Assembly: GCA_964397045.1 (NCBI GenBank)
Contig: CAYNHF010000003.1
Span: 86,893 to 150,892, forward strand
Direction: 5' to 3'
DNA: 64,000 nucleotides
Origin: CAYNHF01 sp964397045
Lineage (GTDB): Bacteria; Actinomycetota; Acidimicrobiia; Spongiisociales; UBA5794
Shown here: one piece after another, positions 41,845 to 51,047 of the stretch
How the letters are laid out: each line of letters begins with the position of its first letter
Position numbering within the stretch: position 1 is the stretch's first letter
Notes under the pieces: model-generated
The model's input: the letters and a program-made list of their open reading frames with translations, nothing else
The model's database searches: none
What the model was told of the DNA's origin: nothing
Made by a program: the position numbers and the translations under genes

Positions 41845-43190
41845 TCGTTCCTCCTGCCGTCAGAGGCACCGCAGTGGTTGCCACGTCGGAGCGTGTATCC
41901 GCCGTCTACTCGCTGACCCGGGCGGTGCCGGTCACCATGCTCGACGCCGATTGGCTCTCCAGCCGCGATCGTGACGTCTTCGTGTGGGAACAGCCTTCTA
42001 CCAACGTACGGATCATCGGCCTGGGAGCCTCGGTAGTGCAATTCGGCCAAGGTCCGGATCGGTTCGCCGAGATGGGCGCGGCCGTCGCCGCAACGTTTGC
42101 CAGGATTCGGAGGCTTGATGCCGAAGGACCGGGACCGCGGTTCGTCGGAGGTTTCGGATTCACGGCAGACCACCCTGCGCCGGAGGGTCGCTGGGGAGGT
42201 TTCCCGGCTGCGTGCATGGTGCTGCCCGAGATCTGCCTGGTCCAGAACGGGGGAGAGGCCTGGGCGACTGCGACCGCGTCGGGCGGAGATGTCGATGAGG
42301 CAGACGCTCTCCTTCACCTTCAGACTGTGCTGGATAGCCTCTCGCCTGCTCCCCGGGGCTTCGCGGAACCCGTACCCGTCGCGGTGGCGCTCGATGAGGG
42401 AAGTTCGCACTACCGCGATCTTGTGGCAGCGGCGGCATCGGAGATTGCTGCTGGGGCTTTCCGCAAGCTCGTCGTAGCGCGAGCGGTCGATGCTGCAACC
42501 GCCGCCAATCCAGACCGGATCCTCGACGCACTGCGAACCAGATATCCGGGGTGTGTCACTTATGCCGTCACGTCTGGCGACAAGCTGTTCGTCGGAGCGA
42601 CCCCGGAGCCGCTGGTCCAACGTACGGGCGTGGCGGTGCGCAGCGTTGCCCTCGCCGGGACGATTGCCCGCGGCGCGGATCCGGCGGCAGATGACGATCT
42701 GGCTGCGCGACTCGTCGCCGACCCCAAAGAGCGCGAAGAGCACCAGCACGTGGTGGCAGGTATCCGGCAATCGCTGGAGGCCATGGGGGTGCGAGTTGGA
42801 CCGCCTGCCGAACCAACGGTGCGCAAGCTGGCCACGGTGCAACATCTGGAGACCTCCATCTCAGGGGAAACGGAGGTAGCCGTGTCGCTGATCGATCTCG
42901 TGGGGGCGCTGCATCCAACCCCTGCCGTCGGTGGGCTTCCTGAAGAAGGCGCCGTCGACTGGATCAACCTGAACGAGGACCTCGAGCGCGGCTGGTATGC
43001 CGCGCCGATTGGATACGTCACGGCGGATGGGGACGGCGAGTTTCACGTCGCGCTCCGCTGTGCCCTCCTCGAGCGCGGCATTGCCCGGTGTTTCGTCGGA
43101 GCAGGCATCGTTGCCGGATCCGACCCGGATCGTGAGTTGGCGGAAACGACCGCCAAGCTGCGCGCCATCGCGGGCTCGCTGGCAGGCTGA
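41841..43190 (+). CDS. menF: Isochorismate synthase MenF
   Basis: 449 residues. The chorismate-binding C-terminal domain has FRKLVVARAVD, the signature VALAGTIARG, LVADPKEREEHQHVV, LHPTPAVGGLP and GWYAAPIGYV. It converts chorismate to isochorismate, the first committed step to menaquinone. The order menF-menD-menH-menC downstream on the same strand is a complete early pathway. One base separates its stop from the menD ATG. Confidence 0.93.
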   Translation: MIVPPAVRGTAVVATSERVSAVYSLTRAVPVTMLDADWLSSRDRDVFVWEQPSTNVRIIGLGASVVQFGQGPDRFAEMGAAVAATFARIRRLDAEGPGPRFVGGFGFTADHPAPEGRWGGFPAACMVLPEICLVQNGGEAWATATASGGDVDEADALLHLQTVLDSLSPAPRGFAEPVPVAVALDEGSSHYRDLVAAAASEIAAGAFRKLVVARAVDAATAANPDRILDALRTRYPGCVTYAVTSGDKLFVGATPEPLVQRTGVAVRSVALAGTIARGADPAADDDLAARLVADPKEREEHQHVVAGIRQSLEAMGVRVGPPAEPTVRKLATVQHLETSISGETEVAVSLIDLVGALHPTPAVGGLPEEGAVDWINLNEDLERGWYAAPIGYVTADGDGEFHVALRCALLERGIARCFVGAGIVAGSDPDRELAETTAKLRAIAGSLAG

Positions 43191-43191
43191 C

Positions 43192-44940
43192 ATGGCGGCT
43201 TCCGACACGTCAGTTGCAATCGAATTCTGTAGCCGGTTCTTCAGCCAACTCTCCGCAAGCGGGGTGCGCCACGTGGTCGTTTCGCCGGGGTCCCGGTCTA
43301 CCCCGCTGACGCTGGGGGCGCACGCAGCCGGCCTCGATCTATCGATCCAACTGGATGAACGTTCCGGTGGGTTCTACGCACTGGGGCTGGCCAAGGCGCT
43401 GCGCGCACCAGTTGGGCTGGTCTGTACGTCCGGCACTGCAGCCGCGAACTACCTTCCCGCGGTCGTGGAAGCAGCGCACAGTGGCGTCCCCCTGCTGGTG
43501 TTGACCGCTGATCGCCCGCCGGAGCTGCGTGCCTGGGGCGCCACGCAGACGATCGACCAGGTCGCCATGTATGGCTCGAATGTGCGCTGGTGGTTCGACG
43601 CTCCTGTCGCTTCTGAGGCACCTCCGGCGATGGCGGCAGGCCTGGCGGCCAGAGCCTTCCTCGAAGCCACCCGACGTCCGTCCGGTCCGATCCACATCAA
43701 CTTCCCTTTCCGCGAGCCGCTGGTCGACGCGACCGGGATCCCGGACGCCACGGGATCGACTCGACCCATCGCCGTGTCACCCGCCGCCGGAGGCGTCGAA
43801 CCTCTCGAGGTTGCAGCCGTCGCCGACCTGGTCAAGAAGTTCGAGCGTGGAGTGATCGTCGCCGGTCCGGCGGACCACGATGTGGAGGCCGCCGCCGCGG
43901 TCGGGAGTCTGGCCCGGGCTAGCGGCTGGCCGATCCTGGCGGAGCCGACATCGCAGTTGCGGAACGGACCCCATGTTGCAGACGGGCTTGTGGTGTCCAC
44001 CGCAGACTTGCTGATGCGCAGCCGGGGCGTCGCCGATCTCCTGACGCCCGACGCCGTTCTCACCGTTGGGGCGGTGCCGACCAGCAAAGCCATTCGGCAG
44101 TGGCTGCAACGAGCCAGGCCGAGCGCAATGATGTTGACCGATGTGGGCCGCGACCTTCCGGATCCTGGGTACCTCGCCACGCTGATCGCAGCCTCGCCGG
44201 GGGCGGTACTGGCCGGGGGGGTGGCCGAGACGGTCGGCGAACTCGAGAGAGGGTCCGCGTGGGCTGAGAGCTGGAGAGCTGCGGATGATGCAGCAACCGT
44301 CGCGATCGCCGATGTCCTGGATGGGGATCTGGTTACCGAACCTGCCGCGGTACGGGCGGCAGCATTGGCGGTTCCCGCCGGAGCCGCGGTCTACTTGTCG
44401 AACTCGATGCCGGTGCGTGATGCAGATTCGGTCTGGCCCGCAACCGCCCTTCCGCGCCGCTTCTTCTCACATCGCGGCGCAGCAGGCATCGACGGCCTCA
44501 CCGCCGCAGCCGCCGGAGCTGCCCGCGGTCTCGACGAACCCGTCGTGTTGATCACGGGTGACCTTGCCTTTCTTCACGACCTCGGAGGGCTGATGGCAGC
44601 CGGCCGCCTAGCAGCCCCGTTGGTGGTGGTGGTGCTCGACAATGGTGGCGGGGGGATCTTCTCGATGCTTCCGGTTGCCGATATGATTCCGGCGGACGTG
44701 TTCGACCGGCTGTACACGACACCTCACGGGATGGACCTGGCGGCACTGGCCGCGGCCACGGGAGTGGATTGTCGCCAACCTGCTTCGCTCGATGTGCTTG
44801 GGGAAGCGGTGGCGGTAGCGTGCTCTAGGCGGCTGCCGACGGTCCTTCATCTCGAGCTCGACATCGCTGCAGGTTTCGCGCAACGCGGACGGTTGGCAGA
44901 TGCAGTGGGTCTGGCGGCCGCAACGGCCCTCACCGGATGA
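43192..44940 (+). CDS. menD: 2-succinyl-5-enolpyruvyl-6-hydroxy-3-cyclohexene-1-carboxylate synthase MenD
   Basis: 582 residues from the ATG right after menF. Thiamine-diphosphate enzyme layout: N-terminal VVSPGSRSTPLTLGA, the active-site Glu segment LDERSGGFYALGLAK, TSGTAAANYLPAVVEA and, in the C-terminal domain, the ThDP motif GDLAFLHDLGG...VVLDNGGGGIF. It joins isochorismate and 2-oxoglutarate with loss of CO2. A much longer frame upstream lies within menF and is excluded. The stop overlaps the menH ATG. Confidence 0.95.
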   Translation: MAASDTSVAIEFCSRFFSQLSASGVRHVVVSPGSRSTPLTLGAHAAGLDLSIQLDERSGGFYALGLAKALRAPVGLVCTSGTAAANYLPAVVEAAHSGVPLLVLTADRPPELRAWGATQTIDQVAMYGSNVRWWFDAPVASEAPPAMAAGLAARAFLEATRRPSGPIHINFPFREPLVDATGIPDATGSTRPIAVSPAAGGVEPLEVAAVADLVKKFERGVIVAGPADHDVEAAAAVGSLARASGWPILAEPTSQLRNGPHVADGLVVSTADLLMRSRGVADLLTPDAVLTVGAVPTSKAIRQWLQRARPSAMMLTDVGRDLPDPGYLATLIAASPGAVLAGGVAETVGELERGSAWAESWRAADDAATVAIADVLDGDLVTEPAAVRAAALAVPAGAAVYLSNSMPVRDADSVWPATALPRRFFSHRGAAGIDGLTAAAAGAARGLDEPVVLITGDLAFLHDLGGLMAAGRLAAPLVVVVLDNGGGGIFSMLPVADMIPADVFDRLYTTPHGMDLAALAAATGVDCRQPASLDVLGEAVAVACSRRLPTVLHLELDIAAGFAQRGRLADAVGLAAATALTG

Positions 44941-45767
44941 CATCGCGCGAACTGGCTTCGTGGGACGGGAGCCCACTCCACGTCGAAGTCAGCGGCACAG
45001 GGCCGCCGGTGGTGGTCCTCCACGGTTTTACCGGCAGCATCGAAGCCATGCGCCCATTGCTTGGTCCACTGGCGACCGCCCACACGGTGGTTGCCGTCGA
45101 CCTGCTGGGCCACGGCAGGAGCGCGGCGCCCGCCGATCCGAACCGGTACCGGGCAAGTGAACTCTATTTGGACCTGGATGCGGTCGTCGGCGCGCTCGAT
45201 TTCGACTCGTATGCCCTGGCCGGCTACTCCCTTGGAGGGAGGCTGGCGCTTGGTTATGGGTGCAGTCGTCCGTCTCGCGTCTCGCAGGTTGCTGTGATTG
45301 GAGCCGGTCTCGGCTTCGAGGACGAGGCGGCGCGGCGGGCACGGGTCGAATCCGATGAGGCGCTGGCAGCTTTGGTCGAGCAGCAGGGCGTGCCGGTCTT
45401 CGTCGACCATTGGATGCGGCAACCGCTGATCGCCGGGCAAACGAGCCCGGGGTCTCCGGGTGAGATCGAGGCGAAAGCTCGCCGGCTGGCGCTCGAACCG
45501 AATGGTCTCACCGGGATGTTGCGCGGCTTCGGCCAGGGGGCGATGCCTCCATTGGGTCCGCAGCTGGGTGGTCTTGAAGCTCCGGTGCTGGCGGTGGTGG
45601 GGAGCGAAGACCACAAGTTCCGAGCTGCAGCCGACCGCATCGTCGAACTGGCGCCCGATGCCAGGGTTGCCGTGGTCAAAGGCGCCGGCCACGCCCCGCA
45701 CGTGGAGGAAGCCACGAAGACGGCACACCTCCTGTTGGCCTTCTTCGCCGGGTTCCCCGCCTCATGA
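44937..45767 (+). CDS. menH: 2-succinyl-6-hydroxy-2,4-cyclohexadiene-1-carboxylate synthase MenH
   Basis: 276 residues of alpha/beta-hydrolase fold: oxyanion VVVLHGFTGS, VAVDLLGHGRS, nucleophile S98 in LAGYSLGGRLAL, and late His in VKGAGHAPHVEE. The small size, LLGHGRS and GYSLGGRLAL patterns and location between menD and menC identify it as MenH, which eliminates pyruvate from SEPHCHC. Both ends overlap their neighbours by four bases. Confidence 0.9.
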   Translation: MTSRELASWDGSPLHVEVSGTGPPVVVLHGFTGSIEAMRPLLGPLATAHTVVAVDLLGHGRSAAPADPNRYRASELYLDLDAVVGALDFDSYALAGYSLGGRLALGYGCSRPSRVSQVAVIGAGLGFEDEAARRARVESDEALAALVEQQGVPVFVDHWMRQPLIAGQTSPGSPGEIEAKARRLALEPNGLTGMLRGFGQGAMPPLGPQLGGLEAPVLAVVGSEDHKFRAAADRIVELAPDARVAVVKGAGHAPHVEEATKTAHLLLAFFAGFPAS

Positions 45768-46864
45768 GAGTCAGCCGGGCCGACGTGGCTCCGTATTCGC
45801 TTCGGCTCCGTCATCCGTATGAGACGGCGGTCGGCACGGTCGATCGCCGCCACGGTTTCCTGCTTCGCATCGCCACCGATGCCGGGCAGATCGGATGGGG
45901 GGATGCGGCGCCGCTCGAGGGGTATACCCCGGACCTGCCGGGTCCGGTGAGTGACCGGCTGCAGGCGATCGCGGCGAATGCCGGCGGAATGCTGGTGGAT
46001 GACGTCGTCGCATCAGTTGCCGACCTGGCCGAAACGCTGCCGACCGTGGTTGCCGCAGTCGAGGCTGCCGCTGCGACCGCGAGGGCTGAGGCGGGTGCGG
46101 TTGCGCTGGCCACCCAACTCACGCCCGGCGTGCCGCTGTCCAGTCTCCCGGTGCACGCGCTCGTTACCGGTGCTTCTCCTTCCAACGTGGCTGCCGCCGG
46201 GCGAGCTGCAGTTGCCGCCGGCTATCCGGCGTGCAAGCTGAAGGTGGGGGCCAGACCAGAGGAGGAAGACATCGAGCGCATCCGAGCACTGCGCGAGGCG
46301 ATCGGTCCCACCATGCGACTTCGGCTCGACGCCAACCGTGCCTGGGCCCTCGACGAGGCGCTGAGGGTGCTCGAAACGGCGACCACGCTCGGTATTGAGT
46401 ATGTCGAGGATCCGGTGGCTGGCTGGGATGAGATGGCGGAATTGCGGCAGCGAGTCGACGTCCCGCTTGCGGTCGATCAGCTCTTCCGCTCCGGAGAAGG
46501 CATTCCGGCAGCTCGGGTGGTGGCGGCCGTGGCGGTCGTGAAGCCGTCTGCGTCCGGCGGGCCGGTCAGGTCGCTCGAGCTGGCTGCGGCTGCTGAAAGC
46601 GCCGGCTTGCGCGTCGTGTTCGGTTCGCTGCTGGAGAGCGCAGTTGGACTCACTGCGGGGATCCACACGGCCGCCGCGTGGAGTCGGCCCGAAGCGGTGT
46701 CCGGCCTCTCAACCGGGCAGATGTTCGTTGCGGACGTAGCAAGGACGCCTCCTGTCGCCAAAGGTGCGGTTGCGGTGCCTTCCGGGCCGGGTCTCGGTAT
46801 CGCCGTCACGGAGTCAGTCGCCGAGGACACCTCGCCGCAGCTTTCCGAGGGAGGTCCGGGGTAG
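45764..46864 (+). CDS. menC: o-succinylbenzoate synthase MenC
   Basis: 366 residues of the enolase superfamily. The N-terminal capping part (YSLRLRHPYETAVGTVDRRHGFLL) precedes a barrel with catalytic KxK in CKLKVG, metal ligands in RLDANRAW and IEYVEDPV, and the second Lys in VVKPSASGG. It dehydrates SHCHC to o-succinylbenzoate. Its last 51 bases overlap the 3' end of menE on the opposite strand, an unusual convergent overlap of two genes in the same pathway. Confidence 0.93.
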   Translation: MRVSRADVAPYSLRLRHPYETAVGTVDRRHGFLLRIATDAGQIGWGDAAPLEGYTPDLPGPVSDRLQAIAANAGGMLVDDVVASVADLAETLPTVVAAVEAAAATARAEAGAVALATQLTPGVPLSSLPVHALVTGASPSNVAAAGRAAVAAGYPACKLKVGARPEEEDIERIRALREAIGPTMRLRLDANRAWALDEALRVLETATTLGIEYVEDPVAGWDEMAELRQRVDVPLAVDQLFRSGEGIPAARVVAAVAVVKPSASGGPVRSLELAAAAESAGLRVVFGSLLESAVGLTAGIHTAAAWSRPEAVSGLSTGQMFVADVARTPPVAKGAVAVPSGPGLGIAVTESVAEDTSPQLSEGGPG

Positions 46865-47923
46865 GTGTTGGCGGTACTCGACCGCACGCGGCGCCATGTA
46901 GTCGGGGAGTGCGTCGGACACGAAAGCTCGCAGTGCGTCGAGTCCCGGTGGCGATTCGCCGGGCTCCGGCACAATCAGCGCCACCACGACTTGACCCCAC
47001 TCGGGGTCTGCCCTGCCGAACACGGCGGCGTCCGCCACCCCATGGTGCCGGCGCAGACGATCCTCGACCCCTGCCGGCCAGATGTTCTCGCCACCCGAGA
47101 TGATGAGATCACTTCTGCGTCCGGAGACCACCAGCCGCCCATCTGGTTCGAAGGAGCCAAGGTCGCCGGTCGGCAGCCAGCCGTCTGGCTCCCGGGGATT
47201 GTGACCGTCCCGGTAGGCACGCAGCAGCATCGGCCCCTTGATCTGGATCTCAGCATCGACAACCCGAACCTCGACGCCGGGGAGCGGCGTTCCGTCGTAC
47301 ACCACGCCACCCCCGGTCTCTGTCATGCCGTAGGTCACGGTGACGTTTGGTGGTGTCGTGGGTGGCGCGGGAGCTCCACCTATCAAGACCCGGCGGAAAG
47401 CGGCCGGATCGATTCTGGCGAGCAGGGTTGCCACCAGCGAGACCAATGTCGCTCCACCAGCCGCGGCCTCGACGATCCGCCCCGGGTCGAAGCCGTCATG
47501 GATTTCGAGCGGGATGCCGGTGTGAAGTGCTCGGGTGACCACCCCGAGGCCTCCCATGTGCGACAGCGGGAGGCACGCCAGCCAGCGGTCGGATTCGGGG
47601 TCAACGTTGAGCCCCTCCGAGGTGGCCACGGCGGCAGCAGCTACCGCGGCGTGCGTCAGAACCACCCCGCGCGAGAGGCCAGAGGTCCCGCTCGTGGCCA
47701 CCACGAGCGCATCACCCGGCTGGACGGGCCTCCCCTCGATCTCGACCAGGCCCGTCGATGTGAAGACGCGGGCAGGCGCCATTGCGGTGATGACCTCTCG
47801 TTTCGCCGGTTCCGGCAGGCGAGAATCGATGGGAAGGACGGCCTCGCCGCGGTCCCATGCGTCTCGCAGTGCAGCCACGAACGCGGGTCCTGCCGGCAAG
47901 TCGAGCGCGGTCAGAGATGGCAT
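46814..47923 (-). CDS. menE: o-succinylbenzoate-CoA ligase MenE
   Basis: 369 residues, in the short range of actinobacterial MenE proteins. An acyl-adenylating enzyme: P-loop VVATSGTSGLSRGVVLTHAA, VTYGMTETGGG, WLPTGDLGSF, LVVSGRRSDLIISGGENI and the C-terminal catalytic Lys in LPRTSLGKLRR. It activates o-succinylbenzoate with ATP and CoA. It is the only menaquinone gene on the minus strand here, tail-overlapping menC and divergent from menB by 56 bases, so it needs its own promoter. Confidence 0.92.
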   Translation of the reverse strand: MPSLTALDLPAGPAFVAALRDAWDRGEAVLPIDSRLPEPAKREVITAMAPARVFTSTGLVEIEGRPVQPGDALVVATSGTSGLSRGVVLTHAAVAAAAVATSEGLNVDPESDRWLACLPLSHMGGLGVVTRALHTGIPLEIHDGFDPGRIVEAAAGGATLVSLVATLLARIDPAAFRRVLIGGAPAPPTTPPNVTVTYGMTETGGGVVYDGTPLPGVEVRVVDAEIQIKGPMLLRAYRDGHNPREPDGWLPTGDLGSFEPDGRLVVSGRRSDLIISGGENIWPAGVEDRLRRHHGVADAAVFGRADPEWGQVVVALIVPEPGESPPGLDALRAFVSDALPDYMAPRAVEYRQHLPRTSLGKLRRGVLGD

Positions 47924-47979
47924 GGATGCCAGCGTACGACTACACAGTGGAAGTTCACCACAGGCGAGAGGAAATCGAC

Positions 47980-48852
47980 ATGACGAACAGCGACGATCCC
48001 GGCCTCAGCTCAGCGCTTCCAGGGGCGGAGTGGCGGCCTGCAGGCGAGTACGGCGACATTCGCTACGAGACCGCGGAGGGCATCGCCAAGATCACCATCG
48101 ATCGGCCAGAGGTGCGCAATGCCTTTCGTCCCCAGACGCTGTTCGAGTTGTCCGATGCGTTCAATCGGGCACGGGACGACACGGATGTCGGTGTCATCAT
48201 CCTGACCGGACAGGGCGACCTCGCGTTCTGCTCTGGGGGTGACCAGCGCATTCGGGGCGATGACGGCTACATCGGTGACGATGCCGTCGCCGCACAGGGG
48301 GTCGGGCGCCTCAACGTTCTCGATCTCCAGATCCAGATGCGACGGACCCCCAAGCCGATCGTCGCGATGGTGGCGGGGTACGCCATCGGGGGCGGCCATG
48401 TCCTTCACGTGGTGTGCGATCTGACGATTGCGGCAGACAACGCCCGCTTCGGACAGACCGGGCCCAAGGTCGGGTCGTTCGACGGCGGCTACGGCTCCGG
48501 TCTGCTGGCGCGGAGCATCGGGCAGAAGAAGGCTCGCGAGATTTGGTTCCTATGCCGTCAGTACACCGCAGATCAGGCAGCGGCAATGGGAATGGTCAAC
48601 GTGGTGGTGCCGCTCGAGCAGCTGGAGGTAGAGACCGTGCATTGGTGTCGCGAGATGCTGCAGCACTCGCCGATGGCGCTGCGGATGTTGAAGGCGTCGC
48701 TGAATGCGGCAGATGACGGCCTGGCCGGCATCCAGCAGCTTGCCGGTGATGCCACGTTGCTCTTCTATCAGACCGAAGAGGCGCAGCACGGACGTGACAG
48801 CTATGTCGCAGGTGAGAGGCCCGATTTCAGCCAGTTTCCCAAGCGACCGTGA
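47980..48852 (+). CDS. menB: 1,4-dihydroxy-2-naphthoyl-CoA synthase MenB
   Basis: 290 residues from the ATG preceded by AGAGGA. Crotonase fold: VRNAFRPQTLFELSDAF, the oxyanion-hole segments FCSGGDQR and GYAIGGGHVLHVVCD, GPKVGSFDGGYG and GLLARSIGQKKAREIWFLC are diagnostic for MenB. It closes the second naphthoquinone ring. Thirteen bases separate it from ccmA, joining the quinone and cytochrome-c maturation genes into one run. Confidence 0.95.
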   Translation: MTNSDDPGLSSALPGAEWRPAGEYGDIRYETAEGIAKITIDRPEVRNAFRPQTLFELSDAFNRARDDTDVGVIILTGQGDLAFCSGGDQRIRGDDGYIGDDAVAAQGVGRLNVLDLQIQMRRTPKPIVAMVAGYAIGGGHVLHVVCDLTIAADNARFGQTGPKVGSFDGGYGSGLLARSIGQKKAREIWFLCRQYTADQAAAMGMVNVVVPLEQLEVETVHWCREMLQHSPMALRMLKASLNAADDGLAGIQQLAGDATLLFYQTEEAQHGRDSYVAGERPDFSQFPKRP

Positions 48853-48865
48853 GGCCCGGACCGAC

Positions 48866-49507
48866 GTGACCGACTCGCCCGTTGTTGCGCTCGATGACAT
48901 CACAGTTCGCGCCGGCGCGAGCACGATCCTGCGTGGGGTCGATCTCGTGGTGGCGCCGGGGGAGGCGGTGGGGGTGTTCGGCAGCAACGGTGCCGGCAAG
49001 ACGACGCTGCTGCGGGTGGTGGCGACGCTCTGGGAGCCTTCGAGTGGCACGGGTGCGGTGTTCGGCACCGACATCGCTGGGCCTGGACGCTACGACGTCC
49101 GCTTCCGGATCGGCATGATCGGCCACATCCCTGCCCTATATCCCGAGCTGACGTTGCGGGAGAACCTTCGTTTCGTAGCCCGCGTTCGGGGAATCGATGA
49201 CGGCGAGGTGGACCGGGTGCTAACCGCGGTCGGGTTGGCTAACGCGGCCGATCGCAAGGTCGTCGACTGCTCACATGGGATGCAACGCCGGTCGGAATTC
49301 GCCAGAGAGATGATGCTGGAGCCCGACCTATTGTTGCTCGACGAACCGCACGCCGCCCTCGACCCTTCCGCGGTGGAGTTGGTGAACCACCTGGCTGCCA
49401 GGGTCACGGCCCGGAGGGGAGCAGTGCTGATCGTGTCCCACGATCTCGAGCGTGCAGGTGACGTGGTGAGCCGAACCGAACGGATTGAAGGCGGTCGGTT
49501 CGCATGA
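48866..49507 (+). CDS. ccmA: Heme exporter ATP-binding protein CcmA
   Basis: 213 residues from GTG 48866, which gives MTDSPVVALDDITVRAG, a normal ABC start. Walker A is GSNGAGKTT, the signature loop is the relaxed SHGMQRR typical of CcmA in place of LSGGQ, Walker B is LLLLDEPHAALD and the switch His is in IVSHDL. It powers the CcmAB part of system I, which releases holo-CcmE. The stop overlaps the ccmB start. Confidence 0.9.
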   Translation: MTDSPVVALDDITVRAGASTILRGVDLVVAPGEAVGVFGSNGAGKTTLLRVVATLWEPSSGTGAVFGTDIAGPGRYDVRFRIGMIGHIPALYPELTLRENLRFVARVRGIDDGEVDRVLTAVGLANAADRKVVDCSHGMQRRSEFAREMMLEPDLLLLDEPHAALDPSAVELVNHLAARVTARRGAVLIVSHDLERAGDVVSRTERIEGGRFA

Positions 49508-50175
49508 CGGCGCCGTTGTGGCCGCAGATAAAAGCTGTGACCGGACGCGACCTGTCCCGGGAGCGTCGTAGCGGGGAAGTCGCGTGGGTCACCATCCCCT
49601 TTGGGGCCATCGCGCTGCTGCTGATTCCACTGGCGGTTGGGGCCGATATACCTCTGCTGCGGCGGATCGGGCCCGGGCTGTTCTGGGCGGTGGTGATGCT
49701 CTTCGGGATCCTCATCGCCGTACGTCGTACCGCCGCCGAAACGGGGGCACAACGCGACTTGGTCGCCCTCCTGGGAATCGATCCGGCCGCCGGTTTCGCA
49801 GGCAAGGCTGTCGCATCCGCCGTGTTGTTGGTCGGCTTCGAGCTGATCGTCGGGGTCGTGGCAGTGCTGCTGTACGACATCGATCTCACCAGGTGGCCCT
49901 GGTTGCTCGTGATCGTTCCGGGCGTGGCGATCGGCCTTGCGCTACTCGGAACGCTGACGTCTTCGATCGCAGCCAACCTCGACTCGGGAGCAGCGTTGAT
50001 TCCGTTCCTGGTGGCACCGCTTTCGGTGCCGCTGCTCCTCGGGGCGACTCAGGCGCTAGACCCATTGCGGCCCAGCAACGGTATCCTCCCGTGGGTCATG
50101 CTGCTGCTGGCCGTAGACCTGGTGTTGGCGATAGCCGGCGTCCTCACAGCGAGACCCCTACAGGAGACCCGATGA
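49504..50175 (+). CDS. ccmB: Heme exporter permease CcmB
   Basis: 223 residues with six membrane helices, for example IPFGAIALLLIPLAVGADI, FWAVVMLFGILIAV and VLLVGFELIVGVVAVLLYDI. The N-terminal VTGRDLSRERRSGE and the central RRTAAETGAQRDLVALLGID are CcmB features. Partner of CcmA in the ATP-driven step. ATGA overlaps on both sides link it to ccmA and ccmC. Confidence 0.9.
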   Translation: MTAPLWPQIKAVTGRDLSRERRSGEVAWVTIPFGAIALLLIPLAVGADIPLLRRIGPGLFWAVVMLFGILIAVRRTAAETGAQRDLVALLGIDPAAGFAGKAVASAVLLVGFELIVGVVAVLLYDIDLTRWPWLLVIVPGVAIGLALLGTLTSSIAANLDSGAALIPFLVAPLSVPLLLGATQALDPLRPSNGILPWVMLLLAVDLVLAIAGVLTARPLQETR

Positions 50176-50927
50176 CGTCGACACGGATGGACGCAGTGCC
50201 GAGATCGTGGCTGGATGTTGCCGCGATCCTGGCCGTTGTCGTCGCCCTTGGATTCGCGTTCCTGTCGCCTCCGGACTCCAGCCAGGGCGAGGTGGCGCGG
50301 CTGTTTTACGTGCACTTGCCTGTGATCCTGGGCGCCTACCTCGCCTTTCTGGTGAACTTCGTGGCCTCCGCGCTGTATCTTGGGTCCCGCAACCTGCGGT
50401 GGGATCACTGGGCGGTGTCCGGGGCTGAGGTCGGCGTGGTGTTGACCGGGCTGACCCTCGGGATCGGGATGTTGTGGGCCAAGCCGACGTGGGGCGTGTT
50501 CTGGACCTGGAGTGCCAGGCTGACGCTGACCGCCATCATGTTCTTCGTCTACCTCGGCTACCTCACGCTGCGCCGCGCTACCAACGACCAGAGGTCGCGG
50601 GCCTTTCGGTCTGCGATTTTCGGCATGCTCGCCATCATCCAGATCCCGCTCGTCCACTTCTCGGTGTCGATTTGGCGCGACATCCATCAGCAGCCGACCG
50701 TGCTCCGACCAGACGGTGCCCAAATGGATGACGTGCTGCGCAACGCTCTGCTCGCCGGCATCATCGCCTACGGGCTGGTGACGGCTGCGCTGCTGAGGCG
50801 CCGCTACCACCTGGCGCGCATCCAGAGCCTGGTGGACCTGGAATTGGAGCAAGGAGGTGGCGATCTCGCCGGTGAGGCCATTTCGCCGCCGACGCTTCCT
50901 GGTGACCAGAGTGAGGTCAGCTCATGA
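50172..50927 (+). CDS. ccmC: Heme-handling protein CcmC
   Basis: 251 residues with six membrane helices and the tryptophan-rich WWD segment WAKPTWGVFWTWSARLT, flanked by conserved His in FYVHLP and QIPLVHFSVSIWRD. CcmC loads heme onto CcmE at the outer membrane face. The start is the ATG overlapping the ccmB stop; longer frames upstream lie within ccmB. The stop overlaps the start of the tiny ccmD. Confidence 0.92.
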   Translation: MTSTRMDAVPRSWLDVAAILAVVVALGFAFLSPPDSSQGEVARLFYVHLPVILGAYLAFLVNFVASALYLGSRNLRWDHWAVSGAEVGVVLTGLTLGIGMLWAKPTWGVFWTWSARLTLTAIMFFVYLGYLTLRRATNDQRSRAFRSAIFGMLAIIQIPLVHFSVSIWRDIHQQPTVLRPDGAQMDDVLRNALLAGIIAYGLVTAALLRRRYHLARIQSLVDLELEQGGGDLAGEAISPPTLPGDQSEVSS

Positions 50928-51046
50928 ACGGTTGGGAATGGGTGATCTGGGGCTATTCGCTGGCGCTCGTCGGTATCGGCGTGTACACGGCTTCAATCGT
51001 CGTCCGCACCCGCGCTGCCCAGGAACGTCTCAGAGATCTGGAGTGA
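50924..51046 (+). CDS. ccmD: Small heme-exporter membrane protein CcmD
   Basis: 40 residues, too short for usual cut-offs. One membrane helix (WVIWGYSLALVGIGVYTASIVV) follows the start MNGWEWVIWGYS, and a charged tail RTRAAQERLRDLE ends it: exactly the CcmD pattern of one helix, a conserved Tyr and a basic/acidic C-terminal helix. It sits between ccmC (ATGA overlap) and ccmE (one-base gap), the canonical place. CcmD helps release holo-CcmE from CcmABC. Confidence 0.8.
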   Translation: MNGWEWVIWGYSLALVGIGVYTASIVVRTRAAQERLRDLE

Positions 51047-51047
51047 T

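Noticed and set aside
46865..47983. Plus-strand frame of 372 codons opposite menE.
   Set aside because: menE has all adenylate-forming motifs; this frame has none.
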